Below, in pieces: positions 52,201 through 57,885 of a stretch of 64,000 nucleotides of DNA; position 1 is the stretch's first letter; each line of letters starts with the position of its first letter. The position numbers and the translations under genes were made by a program. The stretch is taken from the NCBI GenBank assembly GCA_026874595.1, contig CM049319.1, forward strand, positions 3,130,601 through 3,194,600. Direction: 5' to 3'. The stretch is from Sipunculus nudus. Lineage: Eukaryota; Annelida; Sipuncula; Golfingiida; Sipunculidae. The notes under the pieces are model-generated. The model was not told the DNA's origin and did no database searches. It saw only the letters and a list, made by a program, of their open reading frames with translations.

Positions 52201-54113
52201 TTATTTTTCTATTTTAAAATATTTCATTTTACATTAAAGGACAGATATCTAACCCGGATCTTAATACCTGCTCTTTGTCTGTATCCTAGCGCTAACACGA
52301 TTGTAGGCAGTTATGTCAGTTTCTCAGCTGTGTTTTTAGCTCAGCTGACTGAAAGTTATCTGAGCTAAAGCGATCACTCTTTGACCGTCGTCTGTCTTAC
52401 TGTCCGTCTGTCCGTCCGCCCGTTAACAGGGCAAAAATCTTAACCACTAGACCTAGAATCTTCTAGCTTGACATCTAGGGAGATCCATGAAAAATATCCT
52501 TGGAAACCTGAATTAAGTCTCTGTTACCCATATCGTCCGCGCTATGGGGCTCAGAAATTTCCTCCACAATAATGGAAGATTTGATACAAAATCTCCAGTA
52601 ACTGAACAACTAAAGCATTGATCACCATGATTCTTTGCATGCATATTAATCATGGAGTGTTTCATCAGTTCCTTCAGACTGGTGGCGCCATCTCTATTTT
52701 CTTTCTCTATTTTTCTCTATTTTTGAGACTATCAAATAAGCAGTCTTCCATGAACAGAGCACAAATCGTAACAACAGGGTCTTCTAACCTGACATTCAGG
52801 GAGGTCCATGCAAAATCTCATTGAAAACCCCGAAATCAGGTCTCTGTTACAAATATCCATAAAGCTATTTGGCTCAGAAATACCCCACGAATTATTGAAA
52901 ATATGATACAAAATATCCAGTATCTGAACAACTAATGCATTGATCACAATGAATCATTGCATGCATATTGATCATGGATTGTTTCATCAGTTCCTGCAGG
53001 CTGGTGGCGCCACCTGTATTTTTTTTTCTCGAATGTTCACGTATTTTTTTCTCTATTTTTAAGACTTTCAAAGATGCAGTCGTCTGTGAACAGAGCACAA
53101 ATCGTAACCGCTGGATGTAAAATTTTCTAACTTGACATCCAGATAAGTCATTCAAAAATCTCATAGGAAACCTGAAATCAGGTCTCTTTTACCCATATCC
53201 TCTGAGCTATGATCCACAGAAGTAACCCCCCCCCCCCCCCAGATTAATTAAAATTGGATACAAAGCTGCTGTATTTGAACAATTTTTGCATTGATCACCA
53301 TGATTCTTTGCTTGCATATTCACCATGGAGTGATTCATCAGTAAAACATTGCCATTGGGTTTGTACGTTCTCCCAGAATAATAAAGAATAATAAAGAATT
53401 TGATACAAAACCTCTGGTATCTTGATAATTAAATACATGGATTGCCTTAAATCTTGCATTGAATATTAACCATGGCTAATTTTATTTATTTAAGTTCCCG
53501 AAAACTGGTGGCGCCATCTATATTTATTTCTAATTTATACGATTTTTTTTCAGTTTTTGAGACCGCCAAATTACAGCAATAATATTAGATTCTAAGCTGG
53601 GGTTTCATCTAGTGTTCCGAAACCAGGTGTGTTTATTGATCACATGCGGGTGCTACATGAGTATAGTAATCACTCTGTCCGACCTTTATTTCTAGGGCTT
53701 CTTATATCGTCATACATCTGACAAAAGTCTGGTGTCCGTGATCAATGCATCAAATAAACATTAAGTTTGTGTGCCCTTAATATGATCTGTCTAAACACTG
53801 CCATGTAAACATTATTAAACAAATATATGTTTATTCAGCATCGCTTCTGAAACAAAAAAATTGTGCTTTGTTTGTGTTCCTGCGACAATCTTAACTCCCA
53901 CACACACATCTTGCAAAATACGTATATAAACTTGTTTAGTAAAATAATTTTACACCAGATTGAGTTATCAATGTCATTCTATAACAGGATTATCTTTCAC
54001 TTCAGCCTGTAATCACAGTCAACATGGAGGAAGAACGGAAATGTGAAGTATATCCTAACGGCCGGACTTCAACGGTGGAGCCAACGGAAAACGCCGCTAT
54101 GGTTAAAGACTGA
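21009..54113 (+). CDS. Predicted type I membrane receptor with two C-type lectin-like domains (10 coding exons)
   Basis: Exons: 21009-21078, 32494-32673, 33551-33682, 35628-35879, 36766-36921, 37658-37728, 39918-39975, 42684-42850, 44174-44230 and 54006-54113. Every junction is GT..AG, phases match (1,1,1,1,1,0,1,0,0), and the sum is 1251 nt, 416 aa plus stop. Layout: signal peptide 1-20, CTLD1 24-127, CTLD2 128-263, Thr/Pro/Ser linker 264-306, transmembrane helix about 325-345, cytoplasmic tail 346-416. Such receptors bind glycans or other ligands at the cell surface, and expanded lectin families serve immunity in molluscs; the ligand here is unknown. N-glycosylation sequons are NES, NGS and NTT. 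CTLD1 lacks the usual N-terminal strand and first cysteine block, so an exon between 21079 and 32493 may be missing from the model. No orthologue name is recognised. Confidence 0.8.
21960..22021. repeat. (AT)n microsatellite
   Basis: About 60 bp of uninterrupted AT within lectin intron 1. Confidence 0.95.
22542..22646. repeat. Compound (AT)n(AC)n(AT)n microsatellite
   Basis: AT runs flank a short ACACACAC block near 22577. A smaller AT run follows at 22763-22777. Confidence 0.9.
23075..24242 (+). mobile_element. Family A element with AGGTCA-repeat body
   Basis: The left end, TTTTAGCTCATCTGACTGAAA followed by ATCAACTGAGAT, is the Family A 5' palindrome. The right end, CAGCTGAGCGTAGAGACCCA followed by TGGGTCC, is the Family A 3' palindrome, diverged. 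The body has a C-tract at 23237-23248 before GAATAATTAA, a GTGGCGCCACCTGTATTTTT block at 23336, and repeated GGTCAAAG..CAAGGTCACAGGA words at about 23490, 23790, 23895 and 24030. It lies in lectin intron 1. Confidence 0.65.
24243..27211. other. Lectin intron 1, no recognised gene
   Basis: AT-rich, with a GATG/GAT trinucleotide tract and (ATA)n near 24519-24585. Short open frames are AT-driven. No phase-1/phase-1 exon with lectin-like residues was found, although one could be missed by eye. Confidence 0.4.
27212..27258 (+). repeat. (CT)n microsatellite
   Basis: Uninterrupted CT run about 20 units long, immediately upstream of the Helitron-like element. Confidence 0.9.
27298..28999 (+). mobile_element. 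Helitron-like non-autonomous element (Family B), copy 1
   Basis: The 5' end TTGTATCCACCAAAACAGAG continues TTTTGCGGATAC, forming a long imperfect palindrome (GTATCC.CCAAAAC / GTTTTG.GGATAC). The 3' end has the hairpin GTCG-CTTGT-CGAC (28973-28985), then GACCCGCTTT and CTAG (28996-28999), as in Helitron 3' ends. The interior holds about three ~270-bp tandem units, each with GGTGGCGCCA(C/T)CT and a CTCATATCTCAG segment. It has no coding capacity and shares both ends with 54273-55298. Confidence 0.7.
29000..29379. other. Intronic AT-rich spacer
   Basis: Nothing recognised between the Helitron-like element and the tRNA-like inverted pair. Confidence 0.5.
29380..29790. mobile_element. Inverted pair of tRNA-derived SINE-like repeats
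   Basis: The right arm (+, about 29630-29760) contains ACCCTGTTAGATCAGGGGTA, GAGC and GGTTCGATTCCC, with ACCCTGT and ACAGGGT able to pair as a 7-bp acceptor stem. The left arm (-, about 29385-29545) has the inverse: ATCGAACCCATCC, C-tracts, and GGATCGCTCTACCATC. CTGTGTATCAGCACACT at about 29501 is mirrored by AGTGTGCTGATACACAG at about 29640. The anticodon arm does not fold canonically, so a functional tRNA gene is not claimed. Confidence 0.6.
29791..32070. other. Lectin intron 1, tracts and decayed repeats
   Basis: Homopolymer tracts lie at 29983-30003 (C), 30200-30215 (G) and 31381-31392 (C). The sequence ACCCACCTGGATTCGAAATG after the first tract again resembles the tRNA-like repeat. Around 31050-31085 a GGATCCGCCG segment recalls the hAT-type terminus. 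No exon was recognised. Confidence 0.4.
32073..32350 (+). mobile_element. Family A 5' fragment upstream of the CTLD1 exon
   Basis: AGCTCAGCTGACTAGCAAAA then AGTCATGCTGAGCT reproduces the Family A 5' palindrome, followed by the usual GTTAACAAGGCACAAATCGT. The 3' end is missing. It lies about 140-420 bp upstream of the first CTLD exon. Confidence 0.55.
32494..33682 (+). CDS. Lectin receptor exons 2-3: CTLD1
   Basis: Exon 32494-32673 encodes [16 protein letters not shown] through [10 protein letters not shown] to WMNGSDVG. Exon 33551-33682 encodes the end, including MCGYLHS and GYLCQIP. The W-x2-A-x3-C start of helix 1, the central WTGA, and the closing Cys pair are typical C-type lectin-like fold features. 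No EPN/QPD or WND calcium motif is present, so calcium-dependent sugar binding through CTLD1 is unlikely. The domain's first beta-strand and Cys are not encoded here. Confidence 0.78.
32694..32712 (+). repeat. poly-G tract 20 bp after a splice donor
   Basis: A G homopolymer of about 18 bases follows donor 32674 (GTAAGT) within the start of the intron. G-runs near donors can act as intronic splicing enhancers. Confidence 0.8.
32875..32914. repeat. (AT)n microsatellite
   Basis: About 40 bp of AT immediately before the putative LTR. Confidence 0.9.
32915..33481 (+). mobile_element. Candidate solo LTR (about 567 bp)
   Basis: The segment begins TGTTACGGTCC and ends GACAGACA (TG..CA) and is flanked by TATAT on both sides (32910-32914 and 33482-33486), compatible with a 5-bp target duplication. 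A TATATAAA lies near 33049. The flank is AT-repeat DNA, so the duplication could be chance, and no internal retroelement sequence adjoins it. Confidence 0.4.
33673..34270 (+). repeat. 42-bp minisatellite built from the CTLD1 exon end and its splice donor
   Basis: The exon 3/intron junction CAGATACCTG|GTGAGTACAC opens a unit that recurs at 33673, 33715, 33757, 33799, 33841, 33885, 33927 and onward for about 12-13 copies, first at exactly 42 bp and later at 42-50 bp. Many copies keep GTGAGT; others have GTGAAA. Since 42 is a multiple of three, the first units read through in frame as [14 protein letters not shown]-like 14-residue repeats before a stop near 33868. Confidence 0.9.
34271..35259. 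other. Lectin intron 3 remainder
   Basis: AT-rich, no exon recognised. A short inverted pair, GTATACATC / GATTGTATAC, lies near 34305 and 34380. Confidence 0.4.
35260..35530 (-). mobile_element. tRNA-derived SINE, minus strand
   Basis: The minus strand reads TATGGTTAGGGCGCCGGAAT (A-box-like) and then GGTTGTGGGTTCGCGTCCCG (B box), followed by an approximately 200-bp body. Head and box spacing of about 35 bp fit tRNA-derived SINEs. It lies about 100 bp upstream of the CTLD2 exon. Confidence 0.55.
35628..36921 (+). CDS. Lectin receptor exons 4-5: CTLD2
   Basis: Exon 35628-35879 encodes [20 protein letters not shown], then [15 protein letters not shown] and [13 protein letters not shown]. Exon 36766-36921 encodes [26 protein letters not shown] and [15 protein letters not shown]. 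This is a complete CTLD with the WVG core. EPN at 225-227 is the mannose-type calcium/sugar motif, but the WND partner expected before the penultimate cysteine is replaced by QAVSCDE. Several extra cysteines suggest additional disulphides. Sugar binding is possible but uncertain. Confidence 0.82.
35880..36765. other. Lectin intron 4
   Basis: No repeat family or exon recognised. It ends at the acceptor GTATGTTTCAG. Confidence 0.5.
37429..37471 (+). repeat. (CT)n microsatellite
   Basis: About 21 CT units inside lectin intron 5. The rest of the intron (36922-37657) shows nothing recognisable. Confidence 0.9.
37658..39975 (+). CDS. Lectin receptor exons 6-7: Thr/Pro/Ser linker, with a 58-nt microexon
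   Basis: Exon 37658-37728 encodes [20 protein letters not shown] then TVHR, an extended O-glycosylation-type stalk, and ends in phase 0. The TM exon at 42684 needs phase 1, so an exon was searched for between them. 39918-39975 ([19 protein letters not shown]) has acceptor TATACAG, donor GGAG|GTAAAC, and exactly the 0-to-1 phase change. The acceptor is a NAGNAG triple (CAG CAG CAG), which could add or drop Gln residues. Confidence 0.65.
37729..39917. other. Lectin intron 6, includes (AT)n at 39624-39688
   Basis: Mostly unrecognised AT-rich DNA. A decayed Family A-like piece may lie near 39020-39320 (GTCCGACGTTCGTCC; CTGGTGACGCCATCGACAGTA). Confidence 0.4.
40411..40460. repeat. (AT)n microsatellite
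   Basis: 50 bp of AT within lectin intron 7. Downstream at about 40740-40765 a GTGGCGTCACCTGTTTTTTT segment resembles the repeat-family palindrome block. Confidence 0.9.
41060..41235 (+). mobile_element. Short Family A-like fragment
   Basis: TTTTAGCCAGTAAGTCGTAA, CCGTCCGTCTGTTACCTGGG and CACAATTCGTAACCA follow the order of the Family A 5' portion but are diverged, and the opening palindrome is broken. Confidence 0.35.
41575..41668. repeat. (AAT)n-(ATT)n inverted microsatellite
   Basis: An AAT tract is directly followed by ATT tracts, so the two halves are reverse complements and could extrude as a hairpin over about 90 bp. Confidence 0.9.
42060..42510. repeat. Dispersed repeat (Family C), copy 2
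   Basis: It starts TTAAAGGGACCCAATCACC and follows the same block order as 12593-13010 in the same orientation. The insertion lies about 170 bp upstream of the transmembrane exon. Confidence 0.6.
42684..42850 (+). CDS. Lectin receptor exon 8: transmembrane segment
   Basis: It encodes [18 protein letters not shown], the hydrophobic helix [20 protein letters not shown], and the basic stop-transfer [17 protein letters not shown] (348-351) is a membrane-proximal YxxPhi-type sequence that could act as a sorting signal. Two donors are possible (GGAG|GTACAT and ATCG|GTGAGA); the second, ending 42850, keeps phase 0 with the next exon. Confidence 0.85.
42903..43243. repeat. Two (CT)n tracts, the second fused to (AT)n
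   Basis: CT runs lie at 42907-42951, about 55 bp after the splice donor, and at 43138-43188. The latter continues into AT alternation to 43243. Both are in lectin intron 8, whose remainder to 44173 shows nothing recognisable. Confidence 0.9.
44174..44230 (+). CDS. Lectin receptor exon 9: cytoplasmic tail, part 1
   Basis: A 57-nt phase-0/phase-0 exon, with acceptor CTTAAAAG and donor CACAG|GTAGGG, encodes [19 protein letters not shown]. Because it is a multiple of three, it could be skipped without shifting frame. Confidence 0.65.
44231..45179. other. Lectin intron 9, 5' part
   Basis: Unrecognised AT-rich sequence with a C-tract at 44893-44908. Confidence 0.4.
45179..47200 (+). mobile_element. 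Family A element with satellite body
   Basis: The 5' end TTTTAGCTCAGCTGACTGAA plus AGTCATCTGAGCT forms the family palindrome, and a second, partial start lies at 45575. The body has three to four ~330-bp units marked by GGTGGCGCCACCTG(T)ATTTTT at 45547, 45904 (diverged), 46226 and 46558. The 3' end reads CAGTCGGCTGAGCGTCATGA, then CCCAGGAGTCACTTATT. Confidence 0.7.
47206..49120 (+). mobile_element. Family A element with AT-rich body
   Basis: It begins ATCTCAGCTGACTATAAGTC with ATCTGAGCTATAG, then a GTCCGTCC run (47270-47304), and closes with GTCAGCTGAGCACAGTGACC then CATAGGTCGCTTG near 49120. The interior is AT-rich with C-tracts at 48077-48110. It starts within 6-10 bp of the previous element's end, giving a head-to-tail pair. 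Confidence 0.5.
49121..49995 (+). mobile_element. Family A 3' fragment, satellite body
   Basis: It lacks a 5' palindrome but has the satellite units and a complete 3' end: CAGTCGGCTGAGCGTCATGA, then CCCATGGGTCACTTGTTTT. The C-tract at 49297-49311 sits before TCAGAATAATGG, the standard site in the unit. Confidence 0.65.
50270..51809 (+). mobile_element. Helitron-like non-autonomous element with AGGTCA-repeat body
   Basis: The 5' end TTGTATCCCCAGACATAATC then GGGGGATACA forms a palindrome (TGTATCCCC/GGGGGATACA). The 3' end has hairpin GGCATC-TCC-GATGCC (51783-51797), then AGAAATTT and CTAG (51806-51809), followed by T. Hairpin then CTAG then T is the Helitron 3' signature. The body holds at least six GGTCAAAGGTCAAGGTCACAGG-type words and no coding sequence. 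It lies in lectin intron 9. Confidence 0.72.
51810..52332. other. Intronic spacer
   Basis: Nothing recognised between the Helitron-like element and the next Family A copy. Confidence 0.5.
52333..53590 (+). mobile_element. Family A element, satellite body, 3' end not found
   Basis: The full 5' palindrome AGCTCAGCTGACTGAAAGTT then ATCTGAGCT is followed by GTCCGTC runs. GGTGGCGCCA(C/T)CT marks units at 52681, 53004 and 53509, and a C-tract lies at 53226-53240. The expected 3' terminal palindrome is absent before the lectin last exon at 54006. Confidence 0.65.
54006..54113 (+). CDS. Lectin receptor exon 10: end of cytoplasmic tail and stop
   Basis: Acceptor TTTCACTTCAG is followed in phase 0 by [20 protein letters not shown], then [15 protein letters not shown] and TGA (54111-54113). 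Y397-P-N matches the YxN core that Grb2-type SH2 domains bind when phosphorylated; this is suggestive only. No ITIM or ITAM is present. The link to exon 9 across 9.8 kb rests on phase and the acidic/polar tail composition. Confidence 0.6.
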   Translation, partial: PVITVNMEEERKCEVYPNGRTSTVEPTENAAMVKD

Positions 54114-54272
54114 GGCAGATAACGGTGTCATAAAATGCTATCTTTTATCCTCGCTCTGATTCACGTACAACCAGTACTGTTTAAACAGCTGCTGTTGTTA
54201 CAGAAAGAGCCCACCCATATATTTTCACAAAATAATATACGCACAAAAGATTACGCATTCACTGGATGCTTG
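54114..54272 (+). other. Lectin 3' UTR start, no polyA signal before the next element
   Basis: About 160 bp separate the stop codon from the Helitron-like element. No AATAAA is seen here; the next lies at 55449-55454, beyond that element. Confidence 0.4.
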
Positions 54273-55298
54273 TTGTGTCCGCCAAAACAAAGTTTTGCAG
54301 ATACTATGTTTTTGGCCGGGTTCCGCCGCCTCCGCCGCGTTCGTTTCCAGAATACAACTCTGAGACCGCTTGACCGATTATTCCCAAACTTGACCCCATT
54401 ATCGTGCACATGTTAACTGGTGCCAAACCATTTTGCATTGACCTTTGACTTTCCTCTCTGCAATGCGTGTATCTGTGCCTCTATTTTCACACATTAACCC
54501 CGCATCTTCGGACTCGATTGACAAATTGGGCTGAAATTTTGCACGAGTGTAGCTCTTATATAGCTTTATTACACTGACAAAAATTATGGCGCCACCTGCA
54601 ACCATTTTTGCACAGCGTCAATCTGTTAATCTGCCTTGGGTTAAAATCACTCATATCTCTGTGGTGTGACTGATCCACCTGAAATTTTGCATGCATACAC
54701 ATCCTGGATAGCCTTCTTGGTTTTATGACAGGTGGCACAACTAACATTCACGTTCAGGCTGCAGACATCCATGCTAATATCTCACTACTAGTTTGACTTA
54801 TCTTCCTGAAACATTGCATGTTTATAGATCTCACATTGTTCTTTGACATACGCAAAACTGGTAGCGCCACCTGCAACCGGTTTTGCACAGCGTCCGTCTG
54901 TTTGTCTGCCGTGGGATACAATCACTCATATCTCGACATAGATTTGACTTATCTGCCTAAAATTTTGCATGTATATACATTTTGAATAGATTTCTAGAAT
55001 GTGTTGCAGGTGGCGCCACCTTCATTCACATTTACGCTGCAGACGTCCATGCTAATATCTTAGGACTTGTAAGATGTATTGGCCTGAAATTATGCATATG
55101 TATATATCTTTGATAGCTTTCTCTTTAAAAAAAAAACAGGTGGCGCCACCTACAATCATGTTACATGGCAGACATCCATGCCAATATGCATCATATCTTA
55201 TTCTATTTTGCCTTGCCACTCAATCCATGCCTCACTTCACCCGTCCCATGCTGATTTCGACGGATACACGTAGTCGCTTGTCGACTACCCGTACTCTA
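54273..55298 (+). mobile_element. Helitron-like non-autonomous element (Family B), copy 2
   Basis: The 5' end TTGTGTCCGCCAAAACAAAG, then TTTTGCAGATACTATG, matches 27298. The 3' hairpin GTAGTCG-CTTGT-CGACTAC (55270-55288) is followed by CCGTACT... and CTAG (55295-55298), then T. Tandem interior units carry (T/G)GGCGCCACCT at about 54589, 54864, 55011 and 55140. It is shorter than copy 1 by roughly 0.7 kb because it has less interior. Confidence 0.72.
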
Positions 55299-55318
55299 GT
55301 TTTATATGAAACTAAGTA

Positions 55319-55321
<3 letters not shown>

Positions 55322-55372
<51 letters not shown>
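55322..55372. repeat. (AT)n microsatellite
   Basis: About 50 bp of AT just after Family B copy 2. Confidence 0.95.
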
Positions 55373-55375
<3 letters not shown>

Positions 55376-55457
55376 GCTGCTTTTCGATTGAAAGGAAAGT
55401 CAATGTCAGAGGTTTAATATTGGATATCCAAAGAAATCGATAGTGTATAATAAATAA

Positions 55458-57885
55458 TTTTTAGCTCAGCTGACTTTCAGTCATGCTGGGCTATAGCGAT
55501 GGGTCTTTGTCCGGCGTCCTTCCGTCTGTCCGTCCGGCCGTCCGGCCGACCGTCCGTTAGCAGGGCACAAATCGTAACCGTAGGGGCTAGGGCCATGAAC
55601 CTTATGCAGTCTTAGAGGTTATAAAAAGATCTCCTTGCAAACCTGAAATTAGGTCACTGCGACCTATATTTTCGAAGTTATGGGGTGTAATAACTCATTG
55701 AGACAAAATTTTCATCCCAAACCTTCCATCTTTCACATACAGCTCACCTACCAACAGGGGAAGAACCATAATTTTTTTTAGGTCAAAAGGTCAAAGGTCA
55801 AGGTCACAGGAGCCTCTTCTTTGAAAAGCCTGTGGATGCATTTTAAGCCAACCCTTTCATCCCAATTCTTTGATCTTTCACATATAGCTCATCTACTAAG
55901 TTGGAGAAGAATCCTATAGATTTTGAGGTCACAAGGTCAAAGGTCAGGGTCACAGGATCCACTTCTTTGAAAAGTTAGTGGACACATTTCAAGCTAGACT
56001 TTTCATTCCAAACCTTCCAGCACTGATATCGCTTCTCTGCCAACAGGGGAAAAGACCTGTTGATTTTGAGGTCAAAGGTCAAGTTCACAGCACCCACTTC
56101 TTGCGTGGAGTCATTTTCAGGCAAACTTTTCAATCTGTACCTTCCACCTGTCATATATGGCTTACCTACCAATAAGGGAAGAAGCCTATTGATGTTGAGG
56201 TCAAAAAGTCAAAGGTCAAGGTCACAATATTTAATTGTTCTAAATGCTTGTGAGCATATTTCAAGTGTAACTGTTCAACCCAAACCTTCAGTCTTTCACA
56301 AATGCCACATCTATGCATCACTCAGTTTGACTCAAACTTCATATTTATGGGTCTTTTTGCTTGAACAAATAACTTATTGATTTTGGGGTCAGCTGGTCAG
56401 CAGGTTAAAGGTTGCAGGTCAAAGTTATTCACCCATTGGTTGCCAAGTAATTACACAAGATTTAAGTGGTCAGTAGTTACCCATCATTTAGAAAGAATCC
56501 AGTTGATATATGGGCAAAAGGCCAAGGTCATAGGTCAGGGATGTTCACAATTACTTATTTTATAGACCATCTCTATTTTTCTTGTATATATAACCATCCC
56601 ACTCCAGCTGGTACATCTCCCTGTGTGGCTGTAATTGTGAGTGACACTGGTGACATATGACTCCCTTTTGTATCAGCCTATTAAGTGATAAGGCTCAGTG
56701 ATAAGTACCTCGTTACTTCATAACAAAAACACTGTTGTCAGAATGCTTCAGCCAGGCATTAAGACTATGAGAGTATAGTATTAAGGTTTAGCTACTGATT
56801 TATAAGATGATGGGAACATTTTGCAGTTTATTTTATGGAATCCTAGCAATAAACTTAGTTTCCTAGATATCTGAATATTTTAATATATATCACCACATAT
56901 AAAAACAAGTGTTTGTTCTCATAATATGTGGATGTGTACCTTGATTTAGGATGGCTTTTTGTTTTATTTCAAGACTCTTAGTCATGCTTTCTGCATTTCT
57001 TTTCTTTCAGGTTTGGCAGTTTACCAACCCTGCTGACCCCATTGAAAAGCAGAGTGATAATAAAAAATATTGGACTTACACTTTTTACAATTGCATTTCT
57101 ATAAATCTGATATGAGGGCCTGGACATGCCTTTTGAATTATTTTGGGCATTTATTACTGGATAATTTGCCCCAAGTTTGGTCTCTTATTGGAGAATGTGG
57201 GATATCAAATGTCATACTTGTCAGAAATCCATTATGTCTGCCAGTTAGCCACCTTAGAAATTCTTTCTTCAGGGCAGTTTCAGTAATTTTTCTTTAATGT
57301 TTGGTCCGATTTAGAGAATGTTTGTTGTCTGATTTCAGACTTGTCAGAAGTCCAATATGGCTACCAGGCAACAATCTATTAATTCCTTTTGATCATATTA
57401 TCTCAAGAACAGTTAAAGTGAATGCAGTTGGATGTATATTTATGTAATCTTGTAAAGGATTGGGTCAAATATTTCTGAATAAATATTACCATCATTTATA
57501 AAATTGCAGTACAGTTGGCTTGTATTGAATAAAAATTCATACAGAAGCACCTGTTTCTCAATAATTCTTGCATGTATTTCCTTGATTTTTGCTATATAAT
57601 TTGATCTTATATTTGCCCTTTGTGGTGTTCCTTTTGAGACTGACAGGTTTCAAGCAAGCTGTTTGAATAGTTCCTGATAGCTTAACAATCATGCATTTTC
57701 CTCAGACCATCAATTCACTGTGTTTTAACCAGATATAGGTGATATATATTTTTGTTGTCATAGAAAATTTTCAACAAATTGGCAAATTGGTTCTTCAAAA
57801 TTTGACTGGAAGTTGTGAATCTCAGTCCATGATGTCACAGGTCATGCTTGGCAGCTGAGCGTCATGACCCATGGGTCACTTGTTT
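55458..57885 (+). mobile_element. Family A element with AGGTCA-repeat body
   Basis: The 5' end AGCTCAGCTGACTTTCAGTC then ATGCTGGGCT is followed by GTCCGGCC runs. The body has repeated AGGTCAAAGGTCAAGGTCAC words (55780, 55925, 56070, 56197) each followed by a 'CTTCTTTGAAAAG' type segment. The 3' end is CAGCTGAGCGTCATGACCCA, then TGGGTCACTTGTTT. Confidence 0.7.

Noticed and set aside
55978-56380. Overlapping open frames in the AGGTCA-repeat region
   Set aside because: They fall within a non-coding transposon body, on both strands, with no conserved frame between repeated units.
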